NCBI GenBank assembly: GCA_036583965.1
Contig: JAZBQD010000014.1
Coordinates: forward strand, 66,866,395 to 66,930,394
Length of the DNA stretch: 64,000 nucleotides
Direction of reading: 5' to 3'
Origin: Prunella strophiata
Taxonomy: Eukaryota; Chordata; Aves; Passeriformes; Prunellidae
In this document: positions 26,933-38,843 of the stretch, in pieces
How positions within the stretch are numbered: the stretch's first letter is position 1
Layout of the letters: every line of letters begins with the position of its first letter
Notes under the pieces: model-generated
The model's database searches: none
What the model was told of the DNA's origin: nothing
What the model saw: only the letters and a program-made list of their open reading frames with translations
Program-made: the position numbers and the translations under genes

Positions 26933-28700
26933 AAAGGGAAATGTGAGTAAGGTGGGGGAGGGATTTTTTTTTTAAATTGGCATGGCAAGTCTTTCAGTGG
27001 AATCCTAGCCTGAAATGCTGGCTCTCTAAAGGGATCACTAGCTGCTGCAGCAAGCCTAATTAAAGCAAATATTGAATCAGACAAGTTTTACATGGATGTA
27101 TAGTATATTGGTTTTTGATTATTCAACGAGAAGTATGACTATAACCTTGTTTTCACTGACCTGTAAGAAAAAATTTATTCCCTTTAGGCTTACTATAGTG
27201 AAATCTCATAATTCCTCATTTCTACACACAGATACCCTCGTCTTCCCTGAGAAATCCTTGTAATTTGTGTAGAAAAAGGTGCCTTTGAAAGTTTGTGTTG
27301 AAAAAAGAAATACAAGAAATAAGGAAAAAAATCCCCCTTACTTGAAAAATATCTTGGGTTCTAGTTATGATTCTGCATATGCCCAGGACAGCTATAAATG
27401 TTTTGACCACAAATTCTGTGTAAACTATATCTTGAGTTAAAGTCTGTCTTGTGATAATACCTGGGGTTTAGTCTGCCTGGCAGCTGAGGATAATCAAAGC
27501 CTTGCTTTGGATAGAATCAGAGAAACAATCTATATTTTGTCACTGATGCTTCAGTGCAAATAAGCAAGTAGGACATGGTGGCAATGCTGTCTTTTCATTT
27601 TAGAGAGTTCTGCTTTAGAGGGTCTGCTTTTCAATTTGGATGTGTCTGCCTGACACATCGTTTAACATCCATTCTGGAATGCAGCATCCTTTGCTTAACA
27701 CTGAACGTTCATTTCTGCCTGAATCTATCTGGATTCTTCCTTCAGCCAGAGACTAACCTGTATCCCATGGTACTGGGCAGATGTAGAGTGCAGGTGTCTC
27801 TCATGAATGGACTTTTTCCTTCAGAGCCTTCTGCACCACCAAACAAAATAATCCGTGTCAGAGGTACAAGGCAATCATTTTATCTGAAGCCACCCACTCC
27901 TCTTTTGTTTTCTTGAGAACATTGTGTGCTTTTTATTTTACATCCTCCTCTTCAGATCTGCAGATGTGAAACTTTAAATGCAGGGTATTAAAAAAAAACA
28001 ACATGAAAATTACAGAGCTTTGCAGTCAAGCACTATGTGTCTGCAATTCTACAAGAGAAGAGCAGAGATAATTTTACATTTTACTTACAGACATCCATGT
28101 GATAAAAAGAAAAATAATAACCTTTTCCACAAAAAAAAAAAAGTCAAAGATTGCTATCTGCGTTTAATACCAAATACTAGAAAATGAAAAGTGCATTAGT
28201 TTCTATGAAATAGATAAGCCTTTAAAATGAAGCTCTAAAGGGACATTTCTATGAATAAAGCAAACTGTAAACAGAATATCAGAAAATGCTTCTGAGCTGC
28301 TAGATCCAGCAAAGGTAGACACAAGAAATGATACAATGTGAACTCTAAACTTGTCAGAAATGGGTACTGTATTGGAAAACCAGCCAGAGGAACAATCCAT
28401 GAAGAAAATCCTCTAAAACCTAAGAAGAGTCCCCTCCGTGTCTAATTCTACAGTTATCTGATAAAAAACCTGGCACATTGTACCCTGCTGTCACACCTTG
28501 CTCTTTTTGGGTTTAATAATAGATTGCAGTTAAAACTGTGCCTGAAAAACTCACTTTTTCTTCAATGGGCCAGAAATTCTCCCTCTGATACAAAAGTATT
28601 CCTGGTATAGGATATATTTGGCCTTGTATCTAACATACTCAGAAATAAAAAATAGTAGCTTTTCTTTCTGTAAACGTCAGGTTTATTATAAGCTTTATAT

Positions 28701-28716
28701 ATTATTATTATTATTA
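28701..28716. repeat. Short ATT microsatellite
   Basis: Five ATT units plus one A, sited in AT-rich DNA just after an ATATAT word. It is too short to be strongly polymorphic. Confidence 0.7.
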
Positions 28717-29238
28717 ATTGGTTTCCAATAGCTCTCAGAAATCCCAGCAGAGACTGAAACACAAAGAAAGAGATATTCTTTGTCCCAGAGATCTGAAAGG
28801 ATAGCGATAAAGAGGGAAACAAAGAAAGAGATTTGTCTAAGACTGATATCAGTGAATGGTCTTGGCTGGGTCCTTAGAGGTGTCCTGATCCCCATGGATT
28901 TTCTGCAAACCACCACTTTTTTGTAGAAGTGTTATATGGCACCAAACTGTGAAGCACAGGCACTGGGGTGAGGCTTGGAGTTCTGAAGAATAAATGTATT
29001 CAGAGTTCAGGGAAGATAAAAGTTATGTTTATATGCATTCAAAGGCAGATGGACCAGAAGTACATTTATTTAGACTCCCACATTAATTTAGATTGACATA
29101 AAAATGTGGAATATACAACACCTCAGGAATAATTGACATCTTTACCTGTATGTTTGGCACAAAGAACGACTGATTCTGTAGCTTATCAATGGCAAATAAA
29201 CTGATTTACTGTCTCTCATAATGGGCCAGTGCTACACC

Positions 29239-29330
29239 TGGGTGATGAGGCACAGGTTTCCCAGAAAAGCTGTGGATGCCCCATCCCTGGAATTGTTCAA
29301 GGTCAGGCTGGATGGGCCTCTGAAACCATT
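29239..29330 (+). mobile_element. CR1 LINE 3'-region fragment (sense)
   Basis: GGGTGATGAGGCACAGGTTT, CCCAGAAAAGCTGTGGATGC, CCCATCCCTGGAATTGTTCA and AGGTCAGGCTGGATGGGCC match the middle of the sense CR1 3' region in order. The usual words between AGGCAC and AGGTT (TGGAAC) are deleted. The copy is cut off before the conserved tail, so both ends are missing. It is old and non-coding. Confidence 0.88.
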
Positions 29331-29724
29331 TGTGCCTGGAGTGCTGCTGATTTTAAGGGGGTGATGAGCTCTCTGGTGGGTATAAACGGAGCCTATGGTG
29401 ACTTTGCTGTAGACAACCACTTCACAGAGACTGGAATGAAATTCCACTGAAGATGAAATGCCACATTTTGTGCATGGGGCTGAATCAAGCTAGAGAACCT
29501 TTAGAAGAATAAGGAAATATGGCTTATGACAAATGAAATTAATAATCTGTTGTGGGAGCAGTAGTGGTCTTCAGATACCAAAATTACTGCTCCAGAGTGA
29601 AGGTGAGGATTCTGTTCCTCAGGCCAGTGCTGGAAAGGATTAGAAATTAGTTTCAATCAAAGCAAAGACATTAGGGGATAAAAAACCTAAAAAACCCTCT
29701 TTTTGAGCTGTAGGTCGGGAAACA

Positions 29725-29892
29725 TTGAGCAGACTGTCTGGGACACTGTGGTGACTCCATCTCTACAAATCTATGAGAAGACCTTAAACAAGCATCTGTC
29801 AGGACTAATACATCTGCTGTTGATTCCTCTTAGGGCAGGGGATAGATGAGATAGCCTCTGAGATCCCTCCCAACCATATGAGGCTATGACAC
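29725..29892 (+). mobile_element. Older-type CR1 3' end (sense)
   Basis: The words CTTAAACAAGCATCTGTCAG, GGCAGGGGATAGATGAGATA and GATCCCTCCCAACCATATGA, followed by GGCTATGAC, match a different and older CR1 tail class. In that class a short 'aaacatctgtcagg' block precedes 'actagatgacctc...gtcccttccaaccctatgattctatga'. Divergence is higher than in the other CR1 fragments here. It lies about 400 bp from the 29239 fragment, but the tail class differs, so it is a separate insertion. Confidence 0.7.
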
Positions 29893-31983
29893 AGAAATGA
29901 ATAATTCACTTTTTATATTTGCAGAGATGTGAAAATAAATAATAACTGAAAGTCTAATCTTAGCAAAACTCAGAAGGCTAGGGAAAACACATATAAATCA
30001 TTGGTACTAAAATAATTTACACTGCATTGCAAAGGTGCTCAGCACCTAGACAGTTAGGCAGCTTTTCATAATACCTCAACTGCAATTCAAATGTCAAGTG
30101 AAAACAGACTTGCCAAGTCTACCAACCAACAATTCTGAGATTTTCTAGGTGAATTGCCATATGAATTTTGAAAAATAGAGCAAGTAAGGAGGAGAAATAG
30201 TCCCTCCTATCTTGTAAGGTGTCAGATCTTTGACTGTACATGATCCATCATTGTGACAAAGACAACATTTGACTAATTTACAGTCAGTTTTATTGCTGAA
30301 TCTACTTACTGCATAGTCTGTGCTACAATTCAGCATAGCCAGGCATCCACACATAGGGAAGAAATGGATATTTGAAGTACCTCTGCTCCAAAATAGCCCC
30401 ATGTTAGTTACCAGCATCAGTACTATTTACTCTGGGAGCATGCACTTGAACAAAACAAGGGCTGCCTACAACAGATTAAAACCAGATTAAAAACATTTGT
30501 TTTAAAAAGGTTAAACTGCATATGAATAATTTATTCAAAATGCTCCATGTAATTAGCAATACAGGAATTATTTGGTAATAACCAAACCATTATTGTGCAC
30601 TTTCTACATGAGCATAACAGCCTGTACTGCCTGTCTGTGAAAGTGGTATAAGAACTCAGCAGCAGTTTCTCAGATAACTGCTTTTGCACAAGCACTTTTG
30701 GTGCTGCTGAAGCTATTTTGGCTCAATTAACAGCACCAGATGCCCTATAAAAGAATATTATTTTTAATTGGTTTTAATGCTTCTTTCACTGATTGGTATG
30801 AGTTCAAACCCTGTCCTGAAGGGTTTGAGCTACAATTCTTGTGCCTAAAGCTATACATTTACCTTTCTTGGAGTGATGCCTAAATAATGCTTCTCTTTTC
30901 CTGCCATATCCACATTTATCTCAGGTCCTGAAATGCTTTTAGTCATCATTTAAAAGCTTCTTTCTGTGATGGCCATCACCCTTAGGTTTATAAGGCTTTT
31001 ATTGTGGCACCCCATTAGAGCTATTGTTTGTTCTTTTATTCACCTTCATTCAGTGCATATGTGGGTGAAGGGGTTGACACAGACATTTGGCTTGTTTTGA
31101 GTGCTCCCATCTGTACTTCACAGGGTGTACAGAAGATCAGGGAGGTGAGGGAAGAGCAAGGGCAAAGAATGGTCTGAAATTTTGGACAGAAATTTCTCAA
31201 GAAACAGCAAGTGGCAGAAGCTGAACTAAGGTACGAGACAAATTCTTCCTTAAACATTTTCAAATAAGGCTTCTGATTTCAGAAGCACAGACCATTTTTG
31301 CTTCCTCAAATGTCACTGGATGATGAATATAGAAATTTCCAGATTTTTTTTTCATTTCCAGTTGAGGCTTCATCAAACTTGACTGAACCTTGTTTGTCTC
31401 AATACCATTGCCATCCTTTGCTGTTTGAGGTGCATATGGTGGGGTCTCAGGGAAAGTTTCCAGGATTCTAAATCTCAGATCTGTGGACATACATCAGTGC
31501 CTAACTCAGAACGTTTTACTTCAAAGGAATCTTTTCTGGTGTAGTGCTGTGGTTTGGAGATGTTGGAATAATAGTCCAACAAGGCATTTAAAGCTCTCTA
31601 CTTTTTGGTGTAGAGGTCTAGACCCTAACATTGATCTGCCAAAGGGAGAAATCTGATTTAAGGGACTGTGTGGGTGAAAGGGGAAGGCAGGAATGGGATG
31701 ATGCAACATGCAGCATAAAAAGAAGTGAGAGGTGCAGGGCAAACCCCAGCCAGCTGAACACTGGACTTATGGCTGGACACGAGCACAGGACAGACAAGAC
31801 ACAGACAACAGAGTTTTACTGTCTAACTGTGGTAAAGCTGCCCCAAGGGCAAAGGCCAGGTTGTTAACAGCTTCTCTGATTTTGATGTAGTGTGGCATAG
31901 AGGATTAGGCATTGGTTTGAGATGAAGGAAAAAAACCCTCTGTATCAGTCCAAATGGAAACCAAAACTTGACTTTTCACTTAA
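29893..31983. other. Non-genic unique DNA
   Basis: No gene or repeat body is recognisable. A 9-bp perfect inverted repeat (TCAAACCCT / AGGGTTTGA, 30804-30828) resembles a tRNA T-arm word but has no surrounding cloverleaf. Open frames of 75-90 codons on the minus strand (30145-31490) have no family features. Confidence 0.55.
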
Positions 31984-32330
31984 GAATCACAGAATGGCCT
32001 GGATTGGAAAGGACATCAAGTGCTGTCTAGTTCCCCCTGTCATGGACACCTTCCACTAAACCAGGTTGCTCCAAGCTCCATCCAACCAGGCCTTGAACAT
32101 TTCCAGGGATGGCCACAGCTTCTCTGGGCAACCTGTGCCAGCGCCTCACCACCCTCACAGGGAAGGTTTTTTTCATGTTATCCAATATAAACCTACTCTC
32201 TTTCAGTTTGAATCCATTCCCCCTTGTCCTGTCACTCCATGCACTTGTAAATAATCTTTCTCCACCTTTCTTGCAGGTTGCCTTCAGGTCACAGTTAAGT
32301 CTCTTTCCTAGGATCAACAATCTTTCCAGC
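31984..32330 (-). mobile_element. CR1 LINE 3' end, about 350 bp (antisense)
   Basis: The longest CR1 copy seen. Left to right: AATCACAGAATGGCCTGGAT, TGGAAAGGACATCAAGTGCT, ACCTTCCACTAAACCAGG, TCCATCCAACCAGGCCTTGA, CCACAGCTTCTCTGGGCAAC, GCGCCTCACCACCCTCACAG and CCCCCTTGTCCTGTCACTCC. It then extends to the CTTTCTTGCAGGTTGCCTTC region and a GGATCAACAATC word, matching the CR1 'ccaggctgaacaa' block. It is 5'-truncated. A stretch of the 'cccctgccatgggcag' box is shortened. Translated frames across it are shadows, not a gene. Confidence 0.93.
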
Positions 32331-35300
32331 CATTTAATGCAGATGTGATGACAACAGCACAAGGATCAGTTATTTACTAAGGTGCCATAAACTAAAATGT
32401 CCATATAGACACTTGTGAGCAGCTATAACTGTATTTTACTTTTCCATTGTCTGAAAACTGAATAGTTTTGGTCCTTGCTGATTGCTTATTTTTAACTCCT
32501 CCTAAAACTTACTTAATGAAAACTTTATGTATACATCTCTATGAAGGTTTAGGATCAATTAGACTGTGCATTTTGCCAAACACTGTCAAAAAAATTCTAA
32601 GCAAACTTATTTATGAGTTTCTTTGCTCTCACCCATTACTCACTGCCAAGAAAGCCTGAAGAGCACTTTGCAGACATCTGAGTTTTGCTGTTTGCATGTT
32701 AAACTGAAACCATGGACCAAATTTTCAGAAATAATGAGTACACAAGCCCCGCTGATTCCAGATGGTGGAAGAACTTTGGTGGTCTATGAAAGTGCAGGAT
32801 ATAATCACCCACAGAACATCCCAAAAAGAGGCACTGATGAACATTACTGAAATTGCCTTTGTTTTTCTCCTTCTTTCTAAAATTCATACCTGTGCTGCTC
32901 CTCTTGAAGGGACATGTATTGATGAGCCTAAATTTGGAAATGTAAAGAACTGCAGACAACTATAATAAAGGAGGACCAAGGAAGACACCTCTCTTGGAAA
33001 TGTGCAGTGTTGTTGTGCATTGTATCTTGCTGTCAGCTTTACATTTCAGACCTGAGCATGACACCTCAAGCATGCCTGCTAAACCAAATTTGAATAAAAA
33101 TTCATATTACAGTGGTTCTGCTACCAGGAAGCTTCTATTAAGGATGTCCAATTTTGCTCCAATGTACATCCCCCATGCTTTAGTGTGTTGCAGTCTGTGT
33201 TATTTCCCTCTGTGTGCATCTGTAGGCCTGCTAAGATTTATAGGTGTTTAACCATTCCATTGATGCTGCATTGGAAAAGAAAACTCTGCAAACATGATGA
33301 ATGTACATGGAAAACTCTTCTGTAAGAAAGCAGAGGAATTTTCTTTTTTGCAATATATTGTAAGTAAAACGGATCCTGAAAGCTGCTTTGAATGTTTCAT
33401 GGGGTTTTAGATAGCATCTAATTTGCCTGTACTATCTACAGCATCAATAAAAAATGCTCTTCAATTTACAAATGAAAAAATATCAGAGAACGAAATTGTA
33501 TGTTTGAGATAGTGATGAATTCTCTAAATTCAGTCCCTTTGGTACTTTCAGGGAGATGCAATGAGAAAAAAAAAACCTTTAAAAACCAAATGTCGTGTTC
33601 ACAGACTACTTGTAATCACCTCTTCAGATCATTTTAGCTTTTTGGCTTGTGAGGTAAATTTAATTTATTACGTGGAAAGGAGATTTTTGGAAAGAACTTA
33701 GGCCTCATTTCCTCCCTTTGGCCACTGCTGTCTGGGGCTTGAGCACTTTTTCTGTCTTGAGGGAATTCTGTCATGTGCTGAGGGAATGAAAAGAACATTC
33801 ACAGCCCTTTGCAAAATTAGGTTCTTTGCATTGATTGCATCTACATTAGAAGTAGATTTCAGGGTCATGTCATAAATATCATGGGGTACGTGTACATATC
33901 TCCCTTAAAATGCCTCATTATATGTCTCACCTCAGCTCACCTCATCTGGAATCACTTTCTGAATTCAATGCTAAAAAAGAGTTTTTTCAGATCATATAGT
34001 TACATGAATAAGAATTATAAAAGTAGATTTTAGAGAATTAACACATGTAGTCTGTCATTAAAATATTAGCTATTAATATTAAAAAAATAATAATCAATCC
34101 TTCCTGCTAAGTGTTCAGTATAAGAAAAATGAAAACTTGTCCAATATAAGTCATATATGAGTGATGTTAAAACTCTACTGAGAAGCTGATCAGAAATACT
34201 AAGTGAAACTGTGATTTCTTCCACTTTAATTAACTTGATTCTCCAACAGGATGTCCTCATACAATGGAAGGGAAGTAACCCTCCCATTGTATTTCATCTA
34301 AGAAGCTTAAATTTCCCATTATATAGATATGAAAGCACATTGTATATATTTTTCTGTTTAAGAAGCAGCATGTTTTTCCAGTATAAATTAGTGAAATATT
34401 CTCTAGTTCAAGACTTCGTAGCAAGATTTCAACATCTAAGATCCAGCTTTTTACTCAGAGCACAAAACTTCAAACCTAAGTGATAATGGATTGACTTCTA
34501 ACAAGCATCCATTAATTACCCTGTTCTAAATATTAAAGCAGTCACAGTGGCAAACCCCCCAGAGTAGAATGCTTCATCATGCAAGAGCATCTCACTCTTT
34601 GCTTACAACTTCTCCTTGTACTGTTAGTTTCCCTACTGTTCTACCAGAAACTCTGTTTTGGTAACAGCTTGTTGAGAGAACTCCGTGTTTTCCCAGTATG
34701 TACTTGAAGAAGATTAATGAGTCTTACTAACATGCCAAGTCAATCTGTTCCCTGCTGTCAATCACCTCCCCTAGAACAAGGATGTCTGTCTCACTGGCTA
34801 TATTTTCGTGCAGATACCCTGCAAAAGTTTAATTAAAACACTAACCACAACCGATCATGAAATACGCTCCAGAACACTATTTAAGAAATAATTGGATGTG
34901 TATTAGATAAGCCTTTTTATGAAGAACTTTTCCTCTAAAGGGTAAGTGAAGACAAAGGGAAGAATACACAATATGAACAGTTTGACAGTGATTCTTATGA
35001 TTTAATTTTGATTTCTGCTGTTGGATGGTTCAGCCTGTTCTAAAAAAGTGGTATCTACTTGCAACATCCTGCTTGACTATTGTCCAAGAATAAATAATTT
35101 ACATTGAAAAAGAAATACAATATTGCTCTTAGCCTGGCAGCTGGAAGATGGGGGTAGGAAGAGAAGAAATTTTGTAAATAGGGAAAGCAGATGACTTGTT
35201 TTGCAAGACTGACTTTTCATGGCAGCAGGCAATAAGGTATCAGTCTATACTACTATATACATTTTTCAAGAAAGAAATTAAGAAGCAGTGTAGGAATTTC

Positions 35301-37996
35301 TCATTCTCTTGTATTCTGTGGAGTTCCAGTGTGTGCTATCACTGGTGCAAGTTAAAATCTGTGGTATAATGCTACCTACCCTACATTACCTAAAATCTGA
35401 AAAAGTCCTTCAAGTCTGAAAGAGCTAAATTTGCCATATTCCGGATTAACTATGAGTGATGCAGAGCATGGGTGAATTAACCAGCACAATCAGAGCTGAC
35501 ACAGTGGAGGAAATTTTCCTTTGAGAAAGCAGTTATGGGAGCCAGGGGAAGCCCAAGGGGAAGTCAGTAATGTTTGGGGAAAAAAAGTGGAGTAGAACAG
35601 AAGCAAAGAGAAAAAAAAGGATGGAAATTCATTCATGGAAGACTGAGTACCACTTAAAGAGGACAGACCCCTGAAAGTCTGCAACCCCTTTCTGCTTTCA
35701 TTACTCAAGTTTGCAGTGATTAAGTGCTATTGTCATAACATAAATTAAAAAAATAAATATATAAGATGTAAAAATATGTAGTGATATATGTGTATCTTTC
35801 TAGAACAGATTGTTAACAATGGTAATTTCTCTTGTCCACTGGAGTAGGTCAGCTTCTGATCTGTTTTCTAGTTAACAAAGAGGTTCAAATGGTATGAAAA
35901 TTCAGAAGGGCCCAGAAAAACATAGCTAAGGAACTGCACACACTTTTAACACTGAAACACATTTATTTTTTTCATAAACAGTAAATGTTGGTAAATAGGC
36001 TTAATATGAGAATATTAAGAACAAGGAATTATTATAATTGTGGAGGTATTGCGTCATTGAGGGAAAAAAGCAGCAGTCACATGGCTTGTTGTAGAGAAAT
36101 ACATGTTTTTCCCACAAATCACAGTCATTGGAAGAGAAGATGACTATTCCCATCTTTTGTAGTGGTTGGAGGCACAGCCCAAAATATTGGAAAATGTTTC
36201 AGTGGAGAAAATTCCTGCAGGGTCATGGAGCTTTGTCCCCTGCCACTATGGCTGCTGGTAGTACCTCTGGGACTGTCCAGCATTTATAAATTTATTTTCT
36301 GACTTTTTTTTGTCCTACATCTGTAGGCCAAGAACTTCTGATAGATCCAGGCTGTTGCCAGCTGACTATTTATGTTGATTCCCAAAGTCCTTTTGGATGC
36401 AGTCTCTTATTTCAATCCTTTTGTTGTCTTGAAGTTTCTCTGCTAGATCATCTGCTTTTGGTCCACTTGAGCAAGTTGAATTTGTTTGGAATTTGCATGA
36501 TGAAAGTGTCCTGTATCAATGTCTCTCTATATATCTGTAGAAAAAGAAAACAAACAAAAAAAACCAACCATGCAATTCATTTGCATGATTAGGAGGGCAG
36601 AAGATAATACACCACATCAATATGCAAACAGGGACTACTGAGCTTTTAAGTAGTTAATGATCCCAAGCAGGTTGGGTGGGGGCATCAGTTCCTGAAGTGA
36701 TCATGGGAAGTTTTAGGACAAAAGGGAACAGGCTGTTGCTGCACTTGTCATGCCCAGAGTGCCACATACATCTGGTCCTTTGTCAAGATCCCTGTGCCAC
36801 TCATTCTTGTTCCTTTCACCAGAAGGTACTCACCAAAGCCATCTCTTGGGCTTTGGAAGAGGCCTGGCTGTGCCTGGAGAGGTCTGGGAGGATTATGTCT
36901 TGGATGATGCCACCAGGTCTTTGTTTGGAAGTGGGATGAGCCAGAGATGTGTTGAGAATCCCTTCATGATGTGACCCCAAGACTTCTGTTGGATACTCAG
37001 CTCTGCCTTGCTGGCAGGAGTCTGTGAACACTGAGGCATTCCGTGGTCATCAGCCATCCAAGCATCTTGTGAAAATCATGTTAAAAAGCAAAAGTGTATC
37101 TCCCAGCCCTAGCTGACTCAGTCTTTTCTTTAAAAGTAAATCTTTCTTCACCTTTTTTTTTTTTTTTTTAATTGAGCACTGTTCTGTTGATAGAAGCCTC
37201 AGCCTCAGTCTGGCTTCTCAAAGTAATGTTTAATTTTCCATAGAGTTTTTCCATTGGTCTTCTCAGACAGAAACCCACTCCATGGTTCCATGTAAGGGCC
37301 AGCTTCAGTCCTTTCCCATGACCTGCTGCTGCTGTAACAGTGAGTGCAGAGTTTCTTCACAAGGGGTCTGCTGAAAGAAAATATTTTTGGGACTGACAGA
37401 GCAAGAGAAGTTTCTACAATGCTGTTACATCTACAGGACATGAAAAGACAAAACCTGAGTATAACCATGAAGAACTTTTCCTCCCAACTTGCCTACCTGG
37501 GACACTGTGGGCTCAAGATGGAAAATAAGCAGCTTGGGGATCTGGACTGCAGTGTAAACTGAAACCTGAGTGTGTGTGATGGCTTTGACATGATTTGTGT
37601 TAATTGAGAGCCTGGTGGACATGTGACCATGGGGAATAACTGAGGGTTGTGGCCATGGGGAATAAGAAAGAGTTGTCTCTTCAGATGTTCCATGCATCAG
37701 GGGATGGTTACATGCAGAGCAGGGGCTACTGAGGGAAGCCTTGGAAGGAGCTGCAGAGTCCAGAGTGCTCTGCTGAGTCCAGCAAGGGAGCAGTTTGTTT
37801 CTTCTGAGGTTCCCAGGACTTACTGGACTTCTCTCCAAGGTTATAGTTCCCTTTTCCCATTTAATATTAGCAGTAAAAACTTCTCTGGTTGAGTGCAGAA
37901 TGACATTCCAAGACTTTATTGAGTAAGTGTACATGTGCATTTCTCCCTTGAAATTTCCAGTGGGATATAATGAGAAAAGATTTACAAATCGCATAG
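32331..37996. other. Non-genic DNA, partly GC-richer, origin unknown
   Basis: No gene can be supported. Most of 32331-36600 is plain AT-rich DNA. From about 36660 to 37900 the composition becomes GC-richer without many CpGs, and overlapping frames of 70-230 codons appear on both strands, none recognisable. Two near-identical words CCATGGGGAATAA about 24 bp apart (near 37628 and 37652) suggest a small internal duplication. This block could be an old retroviral or other interspersed repeat I cannot name. A T17 run is at 37153-37169 and an octamer-type ATTTGCAT lies near 36580. Confidence 0.45.
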
Positions 37997-38051
37997 TCAC
38001 GAATTCACAGAATATTCTGAGTTGGTCCTCTTTTTTTTTTTTTTTTTTTTT
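37997..38051 (-). mobile_element. Very short CR1 3'-tail stub next to a T21 run
   Basis: TCACGAATTCACAGAATATT followed by CTGAGTTGG is the reverse complement of the CR1 tail class ending 'ccaactcaggatattctgtgattc'. Only about 32 bp (37997-38028) remain. The matching text stops at GGTCC and a T21 run begins at 38031. The 233-codon minus-strand frame that crosses this point is a chance frame, with its lysine run made by the T tract. Confidence 0.65.
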
Positions 38052-38810
38052 CTCATTTTTGATGCTTTGAACTGGGGTTTTTTCACTGTCTAAACTAAAA
38101 AATGTTGTTATTGATAACAGTGCCTGAGGCACAGACCATTGGAAATATCATATACATTAATAAGGACTTTGATAATTTAATTTTAGTACTGAATAACTGC
38201 AGATGCTCAACATATGCTACATGTTTGTGTTGAACAGTGTGGTTAGGATATGTCTGGATATCTGGTATGTGAGTTTCATGTATAAACTGCTCTTTAAATT
38301 GTTGATTATATCCTTAGGCAAGTTCTAGTGAATTAATAGGACTTGTTCATTGGTAAAATTAATTGTAAATCCAAGTTTGCACAATGCTGTCAAGAATAAA
38401 GATTTACCTTAAAGGTGGGAAGCTTTAGGGAAGCAAGTTAAAACACATAAAATGTAAAGTATAATATGAAAAAAACTAGCAAATCTAAATTATCATTAAA
38501 CCACTCCTCAGATAATTAATCCACATTTATGGTCACACTATTCAACAACATCAAGGGAAAAAAATATCCACTTCTCATTCCCAAACTGGTTCTCATTCCT
38601 CCTGGAAGACACTTTTTTTTATGATCAAGAGAGATCAATACCTTGATATATCTGAATAACACATTTAAACAAGTCAAAAACCTCTGCTATAGAAGTTAAC
38701 GAGGACTGACTGTCCAGGGGATTTTTAACAATTCATTTTTCTTTAGTGAGGTGAGAGAGAGTTCTGTAACAGAGCAAGTATATTAAATTGACCCAGAATT
38801 ACCTGTTCTA

Positions 38811-38814
<4 letters not shown>

Positions 38815-38841
<27 letters not shown>
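38815..38841. repeat. A27 homopolymer
   Basis: Twenty-seven uninterrupted A residues followed by GAGAGAGG. No retroelement body is recognisable upstream on the plus strand, so retroposon-tail origin cannot be shown. Confidence 0.9.

Positions 38842-38843
<2 letters not shown>

Larger units (their letters stand above)
21694..29238. other. AT-rich non-genic stretch
   Basis: The longest stretch in this part of the window without an identifiable element. No gene is supported; the 181-codon minus frame at 22210-22755 has no recognisable domain and no conserved-looking start. Homopolymers are an A16 run followed by T9 at 23958-23987, T20 at 26537-26556 and T27 at 26902-26928. A short ATT microsatellite is at 28701-28716. 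The segment around 27000-27075 just after the T27 run, rich in AGCTGCTGCAGCAAGCC-type words, could be a conserved non-coding element, but this is only an impression. Confidence 0.55.

Noticed and set aside
30801..30828. tRNA T-arm-like word (GTTCAAACCC)
   Set aside because: No acceptor stem, D-arm or anticodon stem can be fitted around it. It is better explained as a 9-bp inverted repeat.
33941..33970. Possible 30-bp minus-strand microexon between CTCTTTTTTAG and GAG|GTGAGC
   Set aside because: All three frames contain a stop within 30 bases, so it cannot be a coding microexon.
37431..38132. 233-codon minus-strand open frame, the longest in the window
   Set aside because: It reads through a CR1 tail stub and a T21 tract (giving the lysine run), shows no domain or signal, and lies in a probable repeat-rich block. 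Length alone is compatible with chance in a GC-richer patch.
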